Below, piece by piece: positions 6,617 through 15,393 of a stretch of 41,897 nt of DNA. Under the pieces are notes generated by a model that was not told where the DNA came from, made no database searches, and worked only from the letters and a program-made list of their open reading frames with translations. Each line of letters starts with the position of its first letter. The stretch's first letter is position 1. The stretch is from positions 1-41,897 of the forward strand of contig PEAO01000013.1 in the NCBI GenBank assembly GCA_002753615.1. The letters are read 5' to 3'. Position numbers and translations under genes: made by a program. The DNA is from Magnetococcales bacterium DCbin2. GTDB taxonomy: Bacteria > Pseudomonadota > Magnetococcia > Magnetococcales > UBA8363.

Positions 6617-9595
6617 ATGACGACATCAGAACACCAAATCGAACAAGACCTCATCGACAAGCTGGGCGAGCTTAAATACATCGCACGCCCCGACATCCGC
6701 GACCGTGCCGGACTGGAGGCCAACTTTCGCGTCAAGTTCGAGGCCCTCAACCGGGTCAAGCTCACCGAAAAAGAATTCGCACGCCTCCTGGGCGGCATCA
6801 CCGTGTCCGACGTTTTCAATGCCGCGCAAATACTGCGCAGCATCAACGCTTTTGAACGCGACGATGGTACCCCACTCAACTACACACTCGTCAACCTTAA
6901 AGATTGGTGCAAAAACACATTCGAGGTAGTCAACCAGCTTCGCATCAACAACCACAGCAGCCACCACCGCTACGACGTGGTACTACTCATCAATGGCGTG
7001 CCGGTGGTGCAGATTGAGATGAAAACCCTTTCTGTCAGCCCGCGCCGCGCCATACAACAGATCGTCGATTACAAAAACGACCCCGGCAACGGTTATGGCA
7101 ACACGCTCTTGTGCTTTATCCAAATTTTCATCGTCAGCAACCGCACCGATACCTGGTACTTCGCCAATAATAACACGCGGCACTTCAGCTTCAACGCCGA
7201 CGAACGCTTTTTGCCCGTTTACCAGTTCGCAGACGCAGACAACAAGAAGATCACCCATCTCGATGCCTTTGCCGAAAAGTTTCTCACCAAATGCACCCTG
7301 GGTGAGATGGTCAGTCGCTACACGGTATTGGTGGCCAGCGAGCAGAAATTGGTGATCATGCGTCCGTACCAAATCTATGCCGTCCAGGCCATCGTGGACT
7401 GCATCCACCAAAACTACGGCAACGGCTACATCTGGCACACCACCGGCAGCGGCAAGACACTCACCTCGTTCAAAGCCTCCACGTTGCTCAAAGATAACCG
7501 GGACATCGACAAATGCCTGTTCGTGGTGGACCGTAAAGACCTCGACCGCCAAACCCGCGAGGAATTCAACCGCTTTCAGGAAGGCTGCGTCGAAGAGAAC
7601 ACCAACACCGAGACCCTGGTGCGTCGGCTGCTCTCAGATGACTATGCCGATAAGGTTATTGTCACCACCATCCAGAAGCTAGGTCTGGCACTCGATGGTA
7701 CAAACAAGCGCAACTACGTTGTGCGCCTGAAGCCGCTCCGCGACCAGCGCATGGTCTTCATTTTCGATGAATGCCACCGCTCCCAATTTGGCGAGAACCA
7801 CACGGCGATCAAAGAATTTTTCCCTAACGCCCAACTCTTCGGTTTTACCGGCACCCCTATTTTCGAGCAGAACGCCAGCTACCGGCAAATTACAGGCGAG
7901 GTGGCCAGCCGCCGCACCACCGACGACCTGTTCCAACGCTGCCTGCATCAGTACACCATCACCCACGCCATCGAAGACAAAAACGTCCTACGTTTTCACA
8001 TCGACTACTACAAGCCCGAGGGCAACAACCCGCCCAAACCCAGTGAGGCACTGGCCAAAGAAAAGGTGATTGAAACCATCCTCGCCAAGCACGATGCCGC
8101 CACCAGTGATCGCAAGTTCAACGCCATGCTGGCCACCGCCAGTATCAACGATGCCATCACCTATTTTGATGCCTTCCAACGGATTCAGGCCGATAGGCAA
8201 ACCGAAGACCCTGAATTCAGGCCGTTGAACATTGCCTGCGTCTTTTCGCCGCCCGCCGAGGGTAACAAAGACGTGGCGCAAATCCAGGAAGACCTGCCGC
8301 AAGAAAAGATCGATAACGAACAAGATCCTGAGGGCAAGAAAGCCGCGCTCACCCGCATGATCGCCGACTACAACAAGTGCTACGGCACCAACCACCGCAT
8401 GGCCGATTTCGACCTGTATTACCAGGACGTGCAGAGGCGCATCAAAGACCAGCAATACCCCAATGCCGACCTGCCTCATGCGCAGAAGATTGACCTGACC
8501 CTGGTTGTGGACATGCTGCTCACCGGCTTTGATTCCAAGTACCTCAACACCCTGTACGTCGATAAAAATCTCAAGCACCACGGCTTGATTCAAGCCTTCT
8601 CGCGTACCAACCGCGTACTCAATGACAGCAAGCCCTACGGCAACATCATTGACTTCCGCCAGCAGCAAGCACCGGTGGAAGAGGCCATTACCCTGTTTTC
8701 GGGCGAGAAAACCGACAACCCGCGCAAAATTTGGCTGGTGGACGCCGCCCCCGAAGTCATCAACAAGTTCCAGACCGCCATGCAGCAACTGGAAGATTTC
8801 CTGCGCTCGCAGGGCCTGGAGGCCAAACCCGAAGAAGTGGCCAACCTTAAGGGCGACGCGGCGGACAGCCAGTTTGTCAATCTGTTCAAAGAGGTGCAAC
8901 GCCTAGCCACCCAACTCGACCAGTACACCGACCTCTCTCTGGAACAGAAAAAACAAATCGACACCATCGCCCCGCCCGATACCCTGCAAAGCTTCCGTGC
9001 CCAGTACCTGGAAACCGCCCGCCAACTCAAGAAAAAGCAGGACAAGGACGACACCATCCCCGAGGTACAGCAGCTTGATTTTGAGTTCGTACTCTTTGCC
9101 AGCACCGTCATCGACTACGACTATATCATGGGCCTCATCGCCCGTTTGACCCAGCAGAAACCCGGCAGGCGCACCATGAACCGTGAGCAGTTGATCGGCC
9201 TCATCCGGTCGGATGCTAAATTTTTGGACGAGCGCGACGACATCGCCGATTATATCCGCAGCCTGCCGGTGGGACAGGCACTGGATGAAAAGAACATCCG
9301 CGAAGGTTTTGATCACTTCAAGGCGGAGAAGAAAGCGCAAACCATCACCGATCTGGCCGCCCGCCACGGGCTGGAGGCGCAAGCCCTGCAAGGCTTTGTC
9401 GATGAGGTGCTGCGCCGACGCATCTTCGACGGCGAACGCCTTTCCGATCTCTTTGCCCCTCTGGGCTTGGGCTGGAAAGTGCGCACCCAGGCCGAACTAA
9501 AACTCATGGATGAACTTGCCCCCCTGCTGCACAAGCTGGCCCAGGAGCGGGAGATTGCGGGTTTGGCCGTCTATGAAGAGGAGCGCACAGCATGA
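6617..9595 (+). CDS. hsdR: Type I restriction enzyme, R subunit (HsdR)
   Basis: 992 residues from ATG 6617; a GTG directly before it (6614) is an alternative. The N-terminal nuclease domain has the PD-(D/E)XK residues D120, E134 and K136 (DVV...VQIEMK). The superfamily 2 translocase follows, with Walker A HTTGSGKTLTS (about 273-283), DECH box FDECHRSQFG (about 383-392) and FGFTGTPIF. A helical C-terminal domain for subunit contact closes the protein. It cuts unmodified DNA after ATP-driven translocation, in complex with HsdM and HsdS. It is the first gene of a five-gene run in which every stop overlaps the next start. Leucine is mostly CTC/CTG here, whereas the upstream genes use many TTG codons, in line with horizontal acquisition. 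Confidence 0.96.
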   Translation: MTTSEHQIEQDLIDKLGELKYIARPDIRDRAGLEANFRVKFEALNRVKLTEKEFARLLGGITVSDVFNAAQILRSINAFERDDGTPLNYTLVNLKDWCKNTFEVVNQLRINNHSSHHRYDVVLLINGVPVVQIEMKTLSVSPRRAIQQIVDYKNDPGNGYGNTLLCFIQIFIVSNRTDTWYFANNNTRHFSFNADERFLPVYQFADADNKKITHLDAFAEKFLTKCTLGEMVSRYTVLVASEQKLVIMRPYQIYAVQAIVDCIHQNYGNGYIWHTTGSGKTLTSFKASTLLKDNRDIDKCLFVVDRKDLDRQTREEFNRFQEGCVEENTNTETLVRRLLSDDYADKVIVTTIQKLGLALDGTNKRNYVVRLKPLRDQRMVFIFDECHRSQFGENHTAIKEFFPNAQLFGFTGTPIFEQNASYRQITGEVASRRTTDDLFQRCLHQYTITHAIEDKNVLRFHIDYYKPEGNNPPKPSEALAKEKVIETILAKHDAATSDRKFNAMLATASINDAITYFDAFQRIQADRQTEDPEFRPLNIACVFSPPAEGNKDVAQIQEDLPQEKIDNEQDPEGKKAALTRMIADYNKCYGTNHRMADFDLYYQDVQRRIKDQQYPNADLPHAQKIDLTLVVDMLLTGFDSKYLNTLYVDKNLKHHGLIQAFSRTNRVLNDSKPYGNIIDFRQQQAPVEEAITLFSGEKTDNPRKIWLVDAAPEVINKFQTAMQQLEDFLRSQGLEAKPEEVANLKGDAADSQFVNLFKEVQRLATQLDQYTDLSLEQKKQIDTIAPPDTLQSFRAQYLETARQLKKKQDKDDTIPEVQQLDFEFVLFASTVIDYDYIMGLIARLTQQKPGRRTMNREQLIGLIRSDAKFLDERDDIADYIRSLPVGQALDEKNIREGFDHFKAEKKAQTITDLAARHGLEAQALQGFVDEVLRRRIFDGERLSDLFAPLGLGWKVRTQAELKLMDELAPLLHKLAQEREIAGLAVYEEERTA

Positions 9596-10848
9596 GTGGG
9601 AATGGGAAGAGTACCCTAGTGCCACAGCTGCGGTTTGGGGAGTTTCGGGAGGCGGGGGAGTGGGAAAACAAACCACTAGGAGAATTGGGCGATGTGTTGA
9701 TGTGCAAAAGAATTTTTGCGGATGAGACTAACGATACTGCGGGTGTGCCGTTTTTCAAGATTGGCACACTTGGCGGCAAACCTGATGCCTTTATCAGCAG
9801 AAATCTGTTTGAAAGCTATAAAGATAAGTACAAATATCCTCGGAAGGGCGAGATATTAATTACATGCAGCGGGACGGTTGGCAAGTGCCTACCCTATGAC
9901 GGGGAAGATGCGTATTACCAAGACTCGAATATAGTTTGGATTGACAATTCAAAACTTAAGATTAGCAATGAATTTCTTTACACTGTTCTGCTGAATGTAA
10001 ACTGGGGAAGGCTAAACTCTACAACAATCACTCGAATATACGGCTCAGATTTGCGGGGGATAATAGTCTCATTTCCAATACAAAGTGAAGAACAACAAAA
10101 AATCGCCGACTGCCTGTCATCGCTGGACGAACGGATCACGGCGGAGGCGAACAAGATCGACACCCTCAAGGCCCACAAGAAGGGCCTGATGCAGCAGCTA
10201 TTCCCGGCTGAGGGCGAAACCGTGCCACGGCTGCGGTTTGGAGAGTTTCGGGAGGGGGGGGAGTGGGAGGAGAAAACACTGGGAGGCGTGACTGAGTTTG
10301 CATCTGGCGGCACGCCTTCAAAAGACGTACCCGAGTATTGGGGCGGCACTATTCCTTGGATCAGCGCGTCTTCAATGTACGAGACGACGCTATGCAAGTC
10401 AGTTTTAAACATTACTGATCTTGCGATCAAGGAGGGTGCAAGAATTGCAAAAAAAGGAACAATCCTGATCCTCGTCAGGGGAAGTATGCTCTATAACAGA
10501 GTCCCTATGGGGATCGCGTCCATTGATGTTTCATTCAACCAGGACGTTAAAGCACTAACCATCAAGCAGGAAATTCACGCATATTTTCTTTTATATCAAC
10601 TGCTATCCTACGAGTCACGTATTTCTATTGACAAAACAGGAATTGGTGCTGGAAAGATTGAGACGGATGAATTGAAGGATCTTGGAATTTATATTCCCTC
10701 TCCATCAGAACAACAAAAAATCGCCGACTGCCTCTCCTCCCTCGACGAACTCATCACCGCCCAGGCGCAAAAGCTTGAGATCTTGAAGCGTCACAAAAAG
10801 GGTTTGATGCAGCAGCTTTTTCCCACGCAGGACGAGGAATCGGCATGA
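9592..10848 (+). CDS. hsdS: Type I restriction-modification specificity subunit (HsdS)
   Basis: 418 residues; its ATG overlaps the hsdR stop (ATGA). The protein has two halves, each made of a target recognition domain (about residues 20-160 and 225-365) and a conserved helical spacer. The spacers read EQQKIADCLSSLDE...HKKGLMQQLFP in both halves. The entry to each half is also repeated (PQLRFGEFREAGEWE and PRLRFGEFREGGEWE). The two recognition domains differ, so the DNA target should be bipartite and asymmetric. It directs both methylation and cleavage by the HsdM/HsdR complex. The repeated DNA segments are listed separately. Confidence 0.95.
   Translation: MSGNGKSTLVPQLRFGEFREAGEWENKPLGELGDVLMCKRIFADETNDTAGVPFFKIGTLGGKPDAFISRNLFESYKDKYKYPRKGEILITCSGTVGKCLPYDGEDAYYQDSNIVWIDNSKLKISNEFLYTVLLNVNWGRLNSTTITRIYGSDLRGIIVSFPIQSEEQQKIADCLSSLDERITAEANKIDTLKAHKKGLMQQLFPAEGETVPRLRFGEFREGGEWEEKTLGGVTEFASGGTPSKDVPEYWGGTIPWISASSMYETTLCKSVLNITDLAIKEGARIAKKGTILILVRGSMLYNRVPMGIASIDVSFNQDVKALTIKQEIHAYFLLYQLLSYESRISIDKTGIGAGKIETDELKDLGIYIPSPSEQQKIADCLSSLDELITAQAQKLEILKRHKKGLMQQLFPTQDEESA
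9619..9665 (+). repeat. Direct repeat 1a in hsdS (47 bp)
   Basis: This segment and 10222-10268 match at 44 of 47 positions by direct reading. They encode the entry to each recognition domain. Such repeats allow recombination between hsdS halves. Confidence 0.85.
10089..10115 (+). repeat. Direct repeat 2a in hsdS (27 bp, exact)
   Basis: Identical over 27 bp to 10707-10733. Both copies encode the start of the helical spacer (EQQKIADCL). The copies lie 618 bp apart. Confidence 0.88.
10222..10268 (+). repeat. Direct repeat 1b in hsdS (47 bp)
   Basis: Second copy of the segment at 9619-9665, with three mismatches. It marks the start of the second half of HsdS. Confidence 0.85.
10707..10733 (+). 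repeat. Direct repeat 2b in hsdS (27 bp, exact)
   Basis: Second exact copy of the segment at 10089-10115, in the C-terminal helical spacer of HsdS. Confidence 0.88.
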
Positions 10849-11861
10849 CGCAACTCATCCTCTATACCAGCGAAGACGGCCAAAGCCGCATTCAATTGTA
10901 TGCCAACAGGGATACTGTTTGGCTGACGCAGCGTGAGATGGCGGAGCTTTTCAACGTCAGCACGGACAACATCGGGCTGCATCTCAAACACATTTATACT
11001 GATGGTGAACTGGTTTGGCAAGCAACTACCGAGGAATCCTCGGTAGTTCAAACCGAGGGTGCCCGCGACGTGCGCCGCTCGGTCACACTCTACAATCTCG
11101 ATGCCATTCTGGCCGTGGGCTACCGCGTGCGCTCACCGCGTGGGGTGCAGTTTCGCCGCTGGGCCAGCACGGTACTGGCGGAATACCTGCGCAAGGGTTT
11201 CGCCATGGACGACGAGCGGCTCAAGAACCCCGATGGCCGCCCCGATTATTTCGACGAGATGCTGGCGCGCATCCGCGACATTCGCGCCTCGGAAAAGCGG
11301 TTTTATCACAAAGTGCGCGACCTGTTTGCCCTGGCAACCGATTACGATAAGTCCGACCAAGCCGCCCAGCAATTCTTTGCCACCGTGCAAAACCTGCTGC
11401 TGTATGCCGTCACGCAACAAACCGCTGCCGAGATCATCCTGACTCGCGCCAACCCTGCGGATGCACACTTTGGCTTGCTCAGTTGGAAAGGTAAGCAGGT
11501 ACACAAGCAAGATATTCTGATTGCCAAGAATTATTTGACCGAAGATGAAATCGACACCCTCAACCGGCTGGTGGTCATCTTTCTGGAAACCGCCGAATTG
11601 CGTGCCAAACGGCAAACCATCACCAGCATGGCCTTCTGGCGCGAGAACGTTGGGCAAATCATCACAGCCAACGGTTTCCCCTTGCTGGCAGGTGCGGGAT
11701 CGGTCAGCCATGCCCGCATGGAGCAGCAGATTGCCCCAATGTTTTTGCACTACGACCAGCACAGCAAAACCCAAGAGGCACAAGCGGCGGACGCGCAGGA
11801 CGAAGCCGAGCTAAAAGCACTGGAAAACAAGATCAAACATCGCAAAGGGACAACATCATGA
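10845..11861 (+). CDS. RhuM-family protein in the restriction operon
   Basis: 338 residues; ATG overlaps the hsdS stop. It belongs to the virulence protein RhuM family, named for a Salmonella pathogenicity-island gene and often found inside type I restriction loci; its biochemical role is not established. The N-terminal third carries a helix-turn-helix-like segment (LTQREMAELFNVSTDNIGLH, residues 28-47), then the family block RRSVTLYNLDAILAVGYRV and FRRWASTVLAEYL. The C-terminal half is helical and contains HFGLLSW, ending in a charged tail (about 305-338) that may form a coiled coil. Its fixed place between hsdS and the ATPase gene suggests a regulatory or accessory defence role. Family assignment is confident, function is not. 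Confidence 0.85.
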   Translation: MTQLILYTSEDGQSRIQLYANRDTVWLTQREMAELFNVSTDNIGLHLKHIYTDGELVWQATTEESSVVQTEGARDVRRSVTLYNLDAILAVGYRVRSPRGVQFRRWASTVLAEYLRKGFAMDDERLKNPDGRPDYFDEMLARIRDIRASEKRFYHKVRDLFALATDYDKSDQAAQQFFATVQNLLLYAVTQQTAAEIILTRANPADAHFGLLSWKGKQVHKQDILIAKNYLTEDEIDTLNRLVVIFLETAELRAKRQTITSMAFWRENVGQIITANGFPLLAGAGSVSHARMEQQIAPMFLHYDQHSKTQEAQAADAQDEAELKALENKIKHRKGTTS

Positions 11862-13039
11862 AAACATCCCAAACCTTTGCTGATCTACCAACCTTGGCCG
11901 GTCATCTGCGCGGCAAGTTGGAAAGCAAAAAATACATCCTGCTCTACGCCTACAACGGCATAGGCAAAACGCGGCTGTCCATGGCCTTCAAGGACATTGG
12001 TAAGCGTGTCGTAACAAGCCCACTAACGACAGAATCCGGCGACGCTTTGGTGACAGAAAACGGAGATGCAATCGTAGGTGACGTTGTTCAGAGGGACACG
12101 CTCTACTTCAACGCCTTCACCGAAGATCTGTTTCATTGGGAAAACGACATGGAGGGCGATAGCGACCGTTGGCTCACGTTCAACGCCCGCTCGCGCTTTT
12201 TTTCTGGTCTGGATGAGTTTGAAATGGACAACCGCATCCGCCCGCTGTTACACCGCTATGCGGATTTCGACTTCCGCATCGACACGCAAAAACAGGCGGT
12301 ACACTTCTCGCGCACGATAAATGGGCGGATCCTCGACAATATCAAAGTCTCGCGTGGCGAGGAAAACCTATTCATCTGGTGCTTTTTCCTCGCTATTGTC
12401 CAGTTGGCAATGGACCCCGATATCGAGGCTTACCGCTGGGTAAAATACCTCTACATCGACGACCCCATCTCGTCGCTGGACGAGCACAACGCCATTAGTG
12501 TGGCGACCCATCTCGCGCAACTGCTCAAGCAAGACAACAAACTCAAGACCGTTATCTCAACGCACCACACGCTATTCTACAATGTGCTGAGCAACGAGAT
12601 GAAGAAGGAAAAAATACTCAAGTACTTCGTCAGCAGACCAGCAAGCAGCAGCAACTACACCCTGCAAGTGCAACAGAGCGACACGCCGGTCTTCTACCAC
12701 GTTGCCGCCTTGACCGAACTGTGTCAGGCCGAGAAAAAAGACTGTTTGTTTACTCACCACTTCAATATGCTGCGCACTATTCTGGAGAAGACGGCAAGTT
12801 TTCACGGCCATAAGCACTTTTCGGTCTGCATCGAGCAGCAGGATGACAACTCTGACGGCATCCTGCACGCCCGCCTGCTCAATATCCTGAGTCATGGCAA
12901 TTATTCGCTCTTCGAACCCTATCAAATGCTGGAGGAAAACAAAAAGCATTTTCGAAATATCCTGGATGTCTTCTTGAAAAACTACCCTTTCACTCTCAAT
13001 TTATTCCCTCAAGCTCCTGAGCCAGAAGATACACCATGA
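11858..13039 (+). CDS. ABC-type ATPase, candidate PrrC-like anticodon nuclease
   Basis: 393 residues; ATG overlaps the rhuM-like stop. The N-terminal ATPase has Walker A NGIGKT (33-38), an ABC signature-like SRGEEN (165-170), Walker B and D-loop YIDDPISSLDEHN (199-211) and an H-switch STHHT (about 234-238). The C-terminal part (about 285-393) lacks ATPase motifs but has R306-x3-E310 and H346 (LSHGN). Escherichia coli PrrC is 396 residues, sits in a type I restriction locus, and has a reported nuclease triad Arg320, Glu324, His356. Overall length, order and spacing (4, then 36 here against 32) agree well. PrrC is held silent by the restriction complex and cleaves a tRNA anticodon loop when a phage disables that complex. 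The PrrC-like call is inference; the ATPase call is firm. HEPN-type RNase of other target is the main alternative. Confidence 0.7.
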   Translation: MKTSQTFADLPTLAGHLRGKLESKKYILLYAYNGIGKTRLSMAFKDIGKRVVTSPLTTESGDALVTENGDAIVGDVVQRDTLYFNAFTEDLFHWENDMEGDSDRWLTFNARSRFFSGLDEFEMDNRIRPLLHRYADFDFRIDTQKQAVHFSRTINGRILDNIKVSRGEENLFIWCFFLAIVQLAMDPDIEAYRWVKYLYIDDPISSLDEHNAISVATHLAQLLKQDNKLKTVISTHHTLFYNVLSNEMKKEKILKYFVSRPASSSNYTLQVQQSDTPVFYHVAALTELCQAEKKDCLFTHHFNMLRTILEKTASFHGHKHFSVCIEQQDDNSDGILHARLLNILSHGNYSLFEPYQMLEENKKHFRNILDVFLKNYPFTLNLFPQAPEPEDTP

Positions 13040-14652
13040 CTGAATTTGAAAAACAGAAGCTGGGCAAAATCCTCTGGGCTATTGCCGACCAATTGCGCGG
13101 GGCGATGAATGCCGACGATTTTCGCGATTACATGCTGGCTTTTCTGTTCCTGCGCTATCTATCCGACAACTTTGAAGCGGCGGCACAAAGGGAACTTGGG
13201 CCTGACTATCCCACACTACCCGAAGGCGACCATCGTGCGCCACTGGCGGTGTGGTATGCGCAAAACCCGGACGATACGACGCAGTTCGAGAAGCAGATGC
13301 GTCGCAAGGTGCATTATGTGATCCGCCCGGAATACCTGTGGACGAGCCTGGCTGAGATGGCACGCACGCAAAACGGGGAGTTGTTGGACACGCTGAAAAA
13401 GGGCCTCGACTACATCGAGAACGAATCCTTCAACAGTACCTTCCACGGGCTGTTCTCAGAGATCAATTTGGCCTCGGATAAGTTGGGCAGAACCTATGCC
13501 GACCGCAATGCACAACTGTGCAAAATCATCAGCGAGATTGCCCAGGGGCTTGCCGCTTTTTCCACCGACAGCGATACCCTGGGCGATGCCTATGAATACC
13601 TGATCGGCCAGTTTGCCGCCGGTTCCGGCAAAAAGGCGGGAGAGTTTTACACGCCACAGGAGATTTCCAGCATCCTTTCGGGAATCGTTACCCTGGACGG
13701 CCAGGAACCTGCCACCGGGCAACGCAAGCAGATGGAAAGCGTACTCGATTTTGCCTGCGGATCCGGCTCCCTGTTGCTCAATGTGCGCCACCGTATGGGG
13801 CCACACGGCATCGGCGAAATCGTCGGGCAGGAGAAGAACATCACGACCTATAACCTGGCCCGCATGAACATGCTGCTGCACGGGGTGAAGGATTCGGAGT
13901 TCAACATCTTCCACGGCGACACGCTGACCAACGATTGGGACCGACTGCGCGAGACCAACCCGGCCAAAACGCCGAAATTCGACGCCGTGGTGGCCAATCC
14001 GCCGTTTAGCTACCGTTGGGAGCCTACGGACGCACTCGCTGAGGATGTACGTTTCAAAAACCATGGCCTCGCGCCAAAATCGGCAGCAGACTTTGCCTTC
14101 CTATTGCACGGGTTCCGTTTTTTAAAACAAAACGGGGTGATGGCCATCATCCTGCCGCACGGCGTGCTGTTTCGGGGTGGTGCCGAGGCACGCATCCGCA
14201 CCAAGCTGCTGAAAGACGGCCACATCGACACGGTGATCGGCCTGCCGGCCAACCTGTTCTTCTCCACCGGCATCCCGGTGTGCATCCTGGTGCTGAAGAA
14301 ATGCAAAAAGCCGGATGATGTGTTGTTCATCAATGCAAATGCAGCCGAATATTATGAGAAAGGCAAGCGGCAAAACCGTCTCTTGCCCGAACACATCGAC
14401 AAGATCATCGACACCTACCGGCACCGCAAAGAAGAAACCCGTTACTCGCGGCGCGTATCATTGGAGATCATCGAGAAAGAACATGATTTCAACCTGAATA
14501 TCTCGCGCTATGTAAGTACAACCAAGGCGGAGGAAGAGATCGATCTTGCCGCAGTACACGCAGACCTCATGGCCGCCGAGGAAAAAATCGGCGAAGCCAA
14601 ACAACGCCACAACCAGTTCCTCGCCGAATTGGGCCTGCCATTGCTGCCGTGA
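13036..14652 (+). CDS. hsdM: Type I restriction-modification methyltransferase subunit (HsdM)
   Basis: 538 residues; ATG overlaps the preceding stop. An N-terminal helical HsdM domain (KLGKILWAIADQLRGAMNA) is followed by the N6-adenine methyltransferase core. S-adenosylmethionine motif I is DFACGSGSL (238-246) and the catalytic motif is NPPF (321-324). The order with NPPF after motif I is the gamma class usual for HsdM. It modifies adenines in the target set by HsdS and is needed for restriction. It is unusual in being the last gene, after hsdR, hsdS and two accessory genes; hsdM most often comes before hsdS. It has no obvious terminator directly downstream. Confidence 0.96.
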   Translation: MTEFEKQKLGKILWAIADQLRGAMNADDFRDYMLAFLFLRYLSDNFEAAAQRELGPDYPTLPEGDHRAPLAVWYAQNPDDTTQFEKQMRRKVHYVIRPEYLWTSLAEMARTQNGELLDTLKKGLDYIENESFNSTFHGLFSEINLASDKLGRTYADRNAQLCKIISEIAQGLAAFSTDSDTLGDAYEYLIGQFAAGSGKKAGEFYTPQEISSILSGIVTLDGQEPATGQRKQMESVLDFACGSGSLLLNVRHRMGPHGIGEIVGQEKNITTYNLARMNMLLHGVKDSEFNIFHGDTLTNDWDRLRETNPAKTPKFDAVVANPPFSYRWEPTDALAEDVRFKNHGLAPKSAADFAFLLHGFRFLKQNGVMAIILPHGVLFRGGAEARIRTKLLKDGHIDTVIGLPANLFFSTGIPVCILVLKKCKKPDDVLFINANAAEYYEKGKRQNRLLPEHIDKIIDTYRHRKEETRYSRRVSLEIIEKEHDFNLNISRYVSTTKAEEEIDLAAVHADLMAAEEKIGEAKQRHNQFLAELGLPLLP

Positions 14653-14813
14653 TCACGCATCGCACCGGGTGAAGGGGTACCAGATTCTAGGAAGCCTTGC
14701 CCGTCATACAATTTCCGTGGAAGAATCAAAAAGTTCCAAAACTAAACCCATTGGTCCTGGGTTCGGAGAGATCCAGTCATTGTGAAAATAGGTATTTTGG
14801 AGGATGATCCGCC

Positions 14814-15320
14814 ATGATTCACCAAGGTGGTGCAAATGTTTTATTCGATACGGTTGCAGTCCCGGAGGACATGGACCGGGTTCGTGATCTGGTAACCCGA
14901 AGTGGTAATTTTACCCCGGAAGAGGTAGAAATGGCGGTGGAATTGGTGGAAGCCAGGCTCACCATGGGAGATAAAAGCGGATATTTTTTCTTGTTTTCAC
15001 GAGAACCTTCCGGGCAGCTATCCGGTTATGCCTGTTACGGCCCCATCACGGCGACAGATGGACGTTTTGATTTCTACTGGTTGGTCGTCGTGCCGAAATT
15101 GCAGGGGAGCGGTCTGGGTCAACGCCTCCAAGAGGCCGCAGAAGCCGCCATGAAACACGCAGGGGCCAAACGGATCTACCTGGAAACCTCATCGACCCCC
15201 GGATATTTGCGCGCCCGGGGGTTCTATGCCAAAACAGGTTATCACATTCAGTGTATTCTCGAAGACTATTACCGCGCAGGTGATGACAACCTGATCTATA
15301 TGAAATCGTTGTCGGAGTGA
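14814..15320 (+). CDS. GNAT-family N-acetyltransferase
   Basis: 168 residues; a GGAGG motif lies about 11 nt upstream of the ATG. The acetyl-CoA site is YWLVVVPKLQGSGLGQRL (motif A, Q/R-x2-G-x-G/A), followed by ETSSTPGYLRARGFYAKTGY, the usual beta6/beta7 region. A single GNAT fold, cytoplasmic. The substrate cannot be read from sequence. The gene lies just beyond the restriction cassette and in the same direction as the aminomutase/ATP-grasp genes. Pairing of an aminomutase with a GNAT is known from AblA/AblB (N-epsilon-acetyl-beta-lysine), although AblB is larger. I infer that this gene may have belonged with the aminomutase cluster before the cassette arrived. Confidence 0.85.
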   Translation: MIHQGGANVLFDTVAVPEDMDRVRDLVTRSGNFTPEEVEMAVELVEARLTMGDKSGYFFLFSREPSGQLSGYACYGPITATDGRFDFYWLVVVPKLQGSGLGQRLQEAAEAAMKHAGAKRIYLETSSTPGYLRARGFYAKTGYHIQCILEDYYRAGDDNLIYMKSLSE

Positions 15321-15393
15321 TCCAAAATGGGTAATGACACGGGTTTTTTGATGTCTCAACCACCGTTCCAACAAAAAACCAATACCCCAACCC

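Noticed and set aside
7988-8899. 303-residue ORF antisense to hsdR
   Set aside because: A shadow frame rich in Val/Gly/Leu, typical of the reverse of a GC-biased gene, with no recognisable domain.
15342-15380. GGTTTTTTG/CAAAAAACC inverted repeat as a terminator after the GNAT gene
   Set aside because: The stem is nine base pairs, mostly A-T, with a 21-nt loop and no T-run after it; too weak to support.
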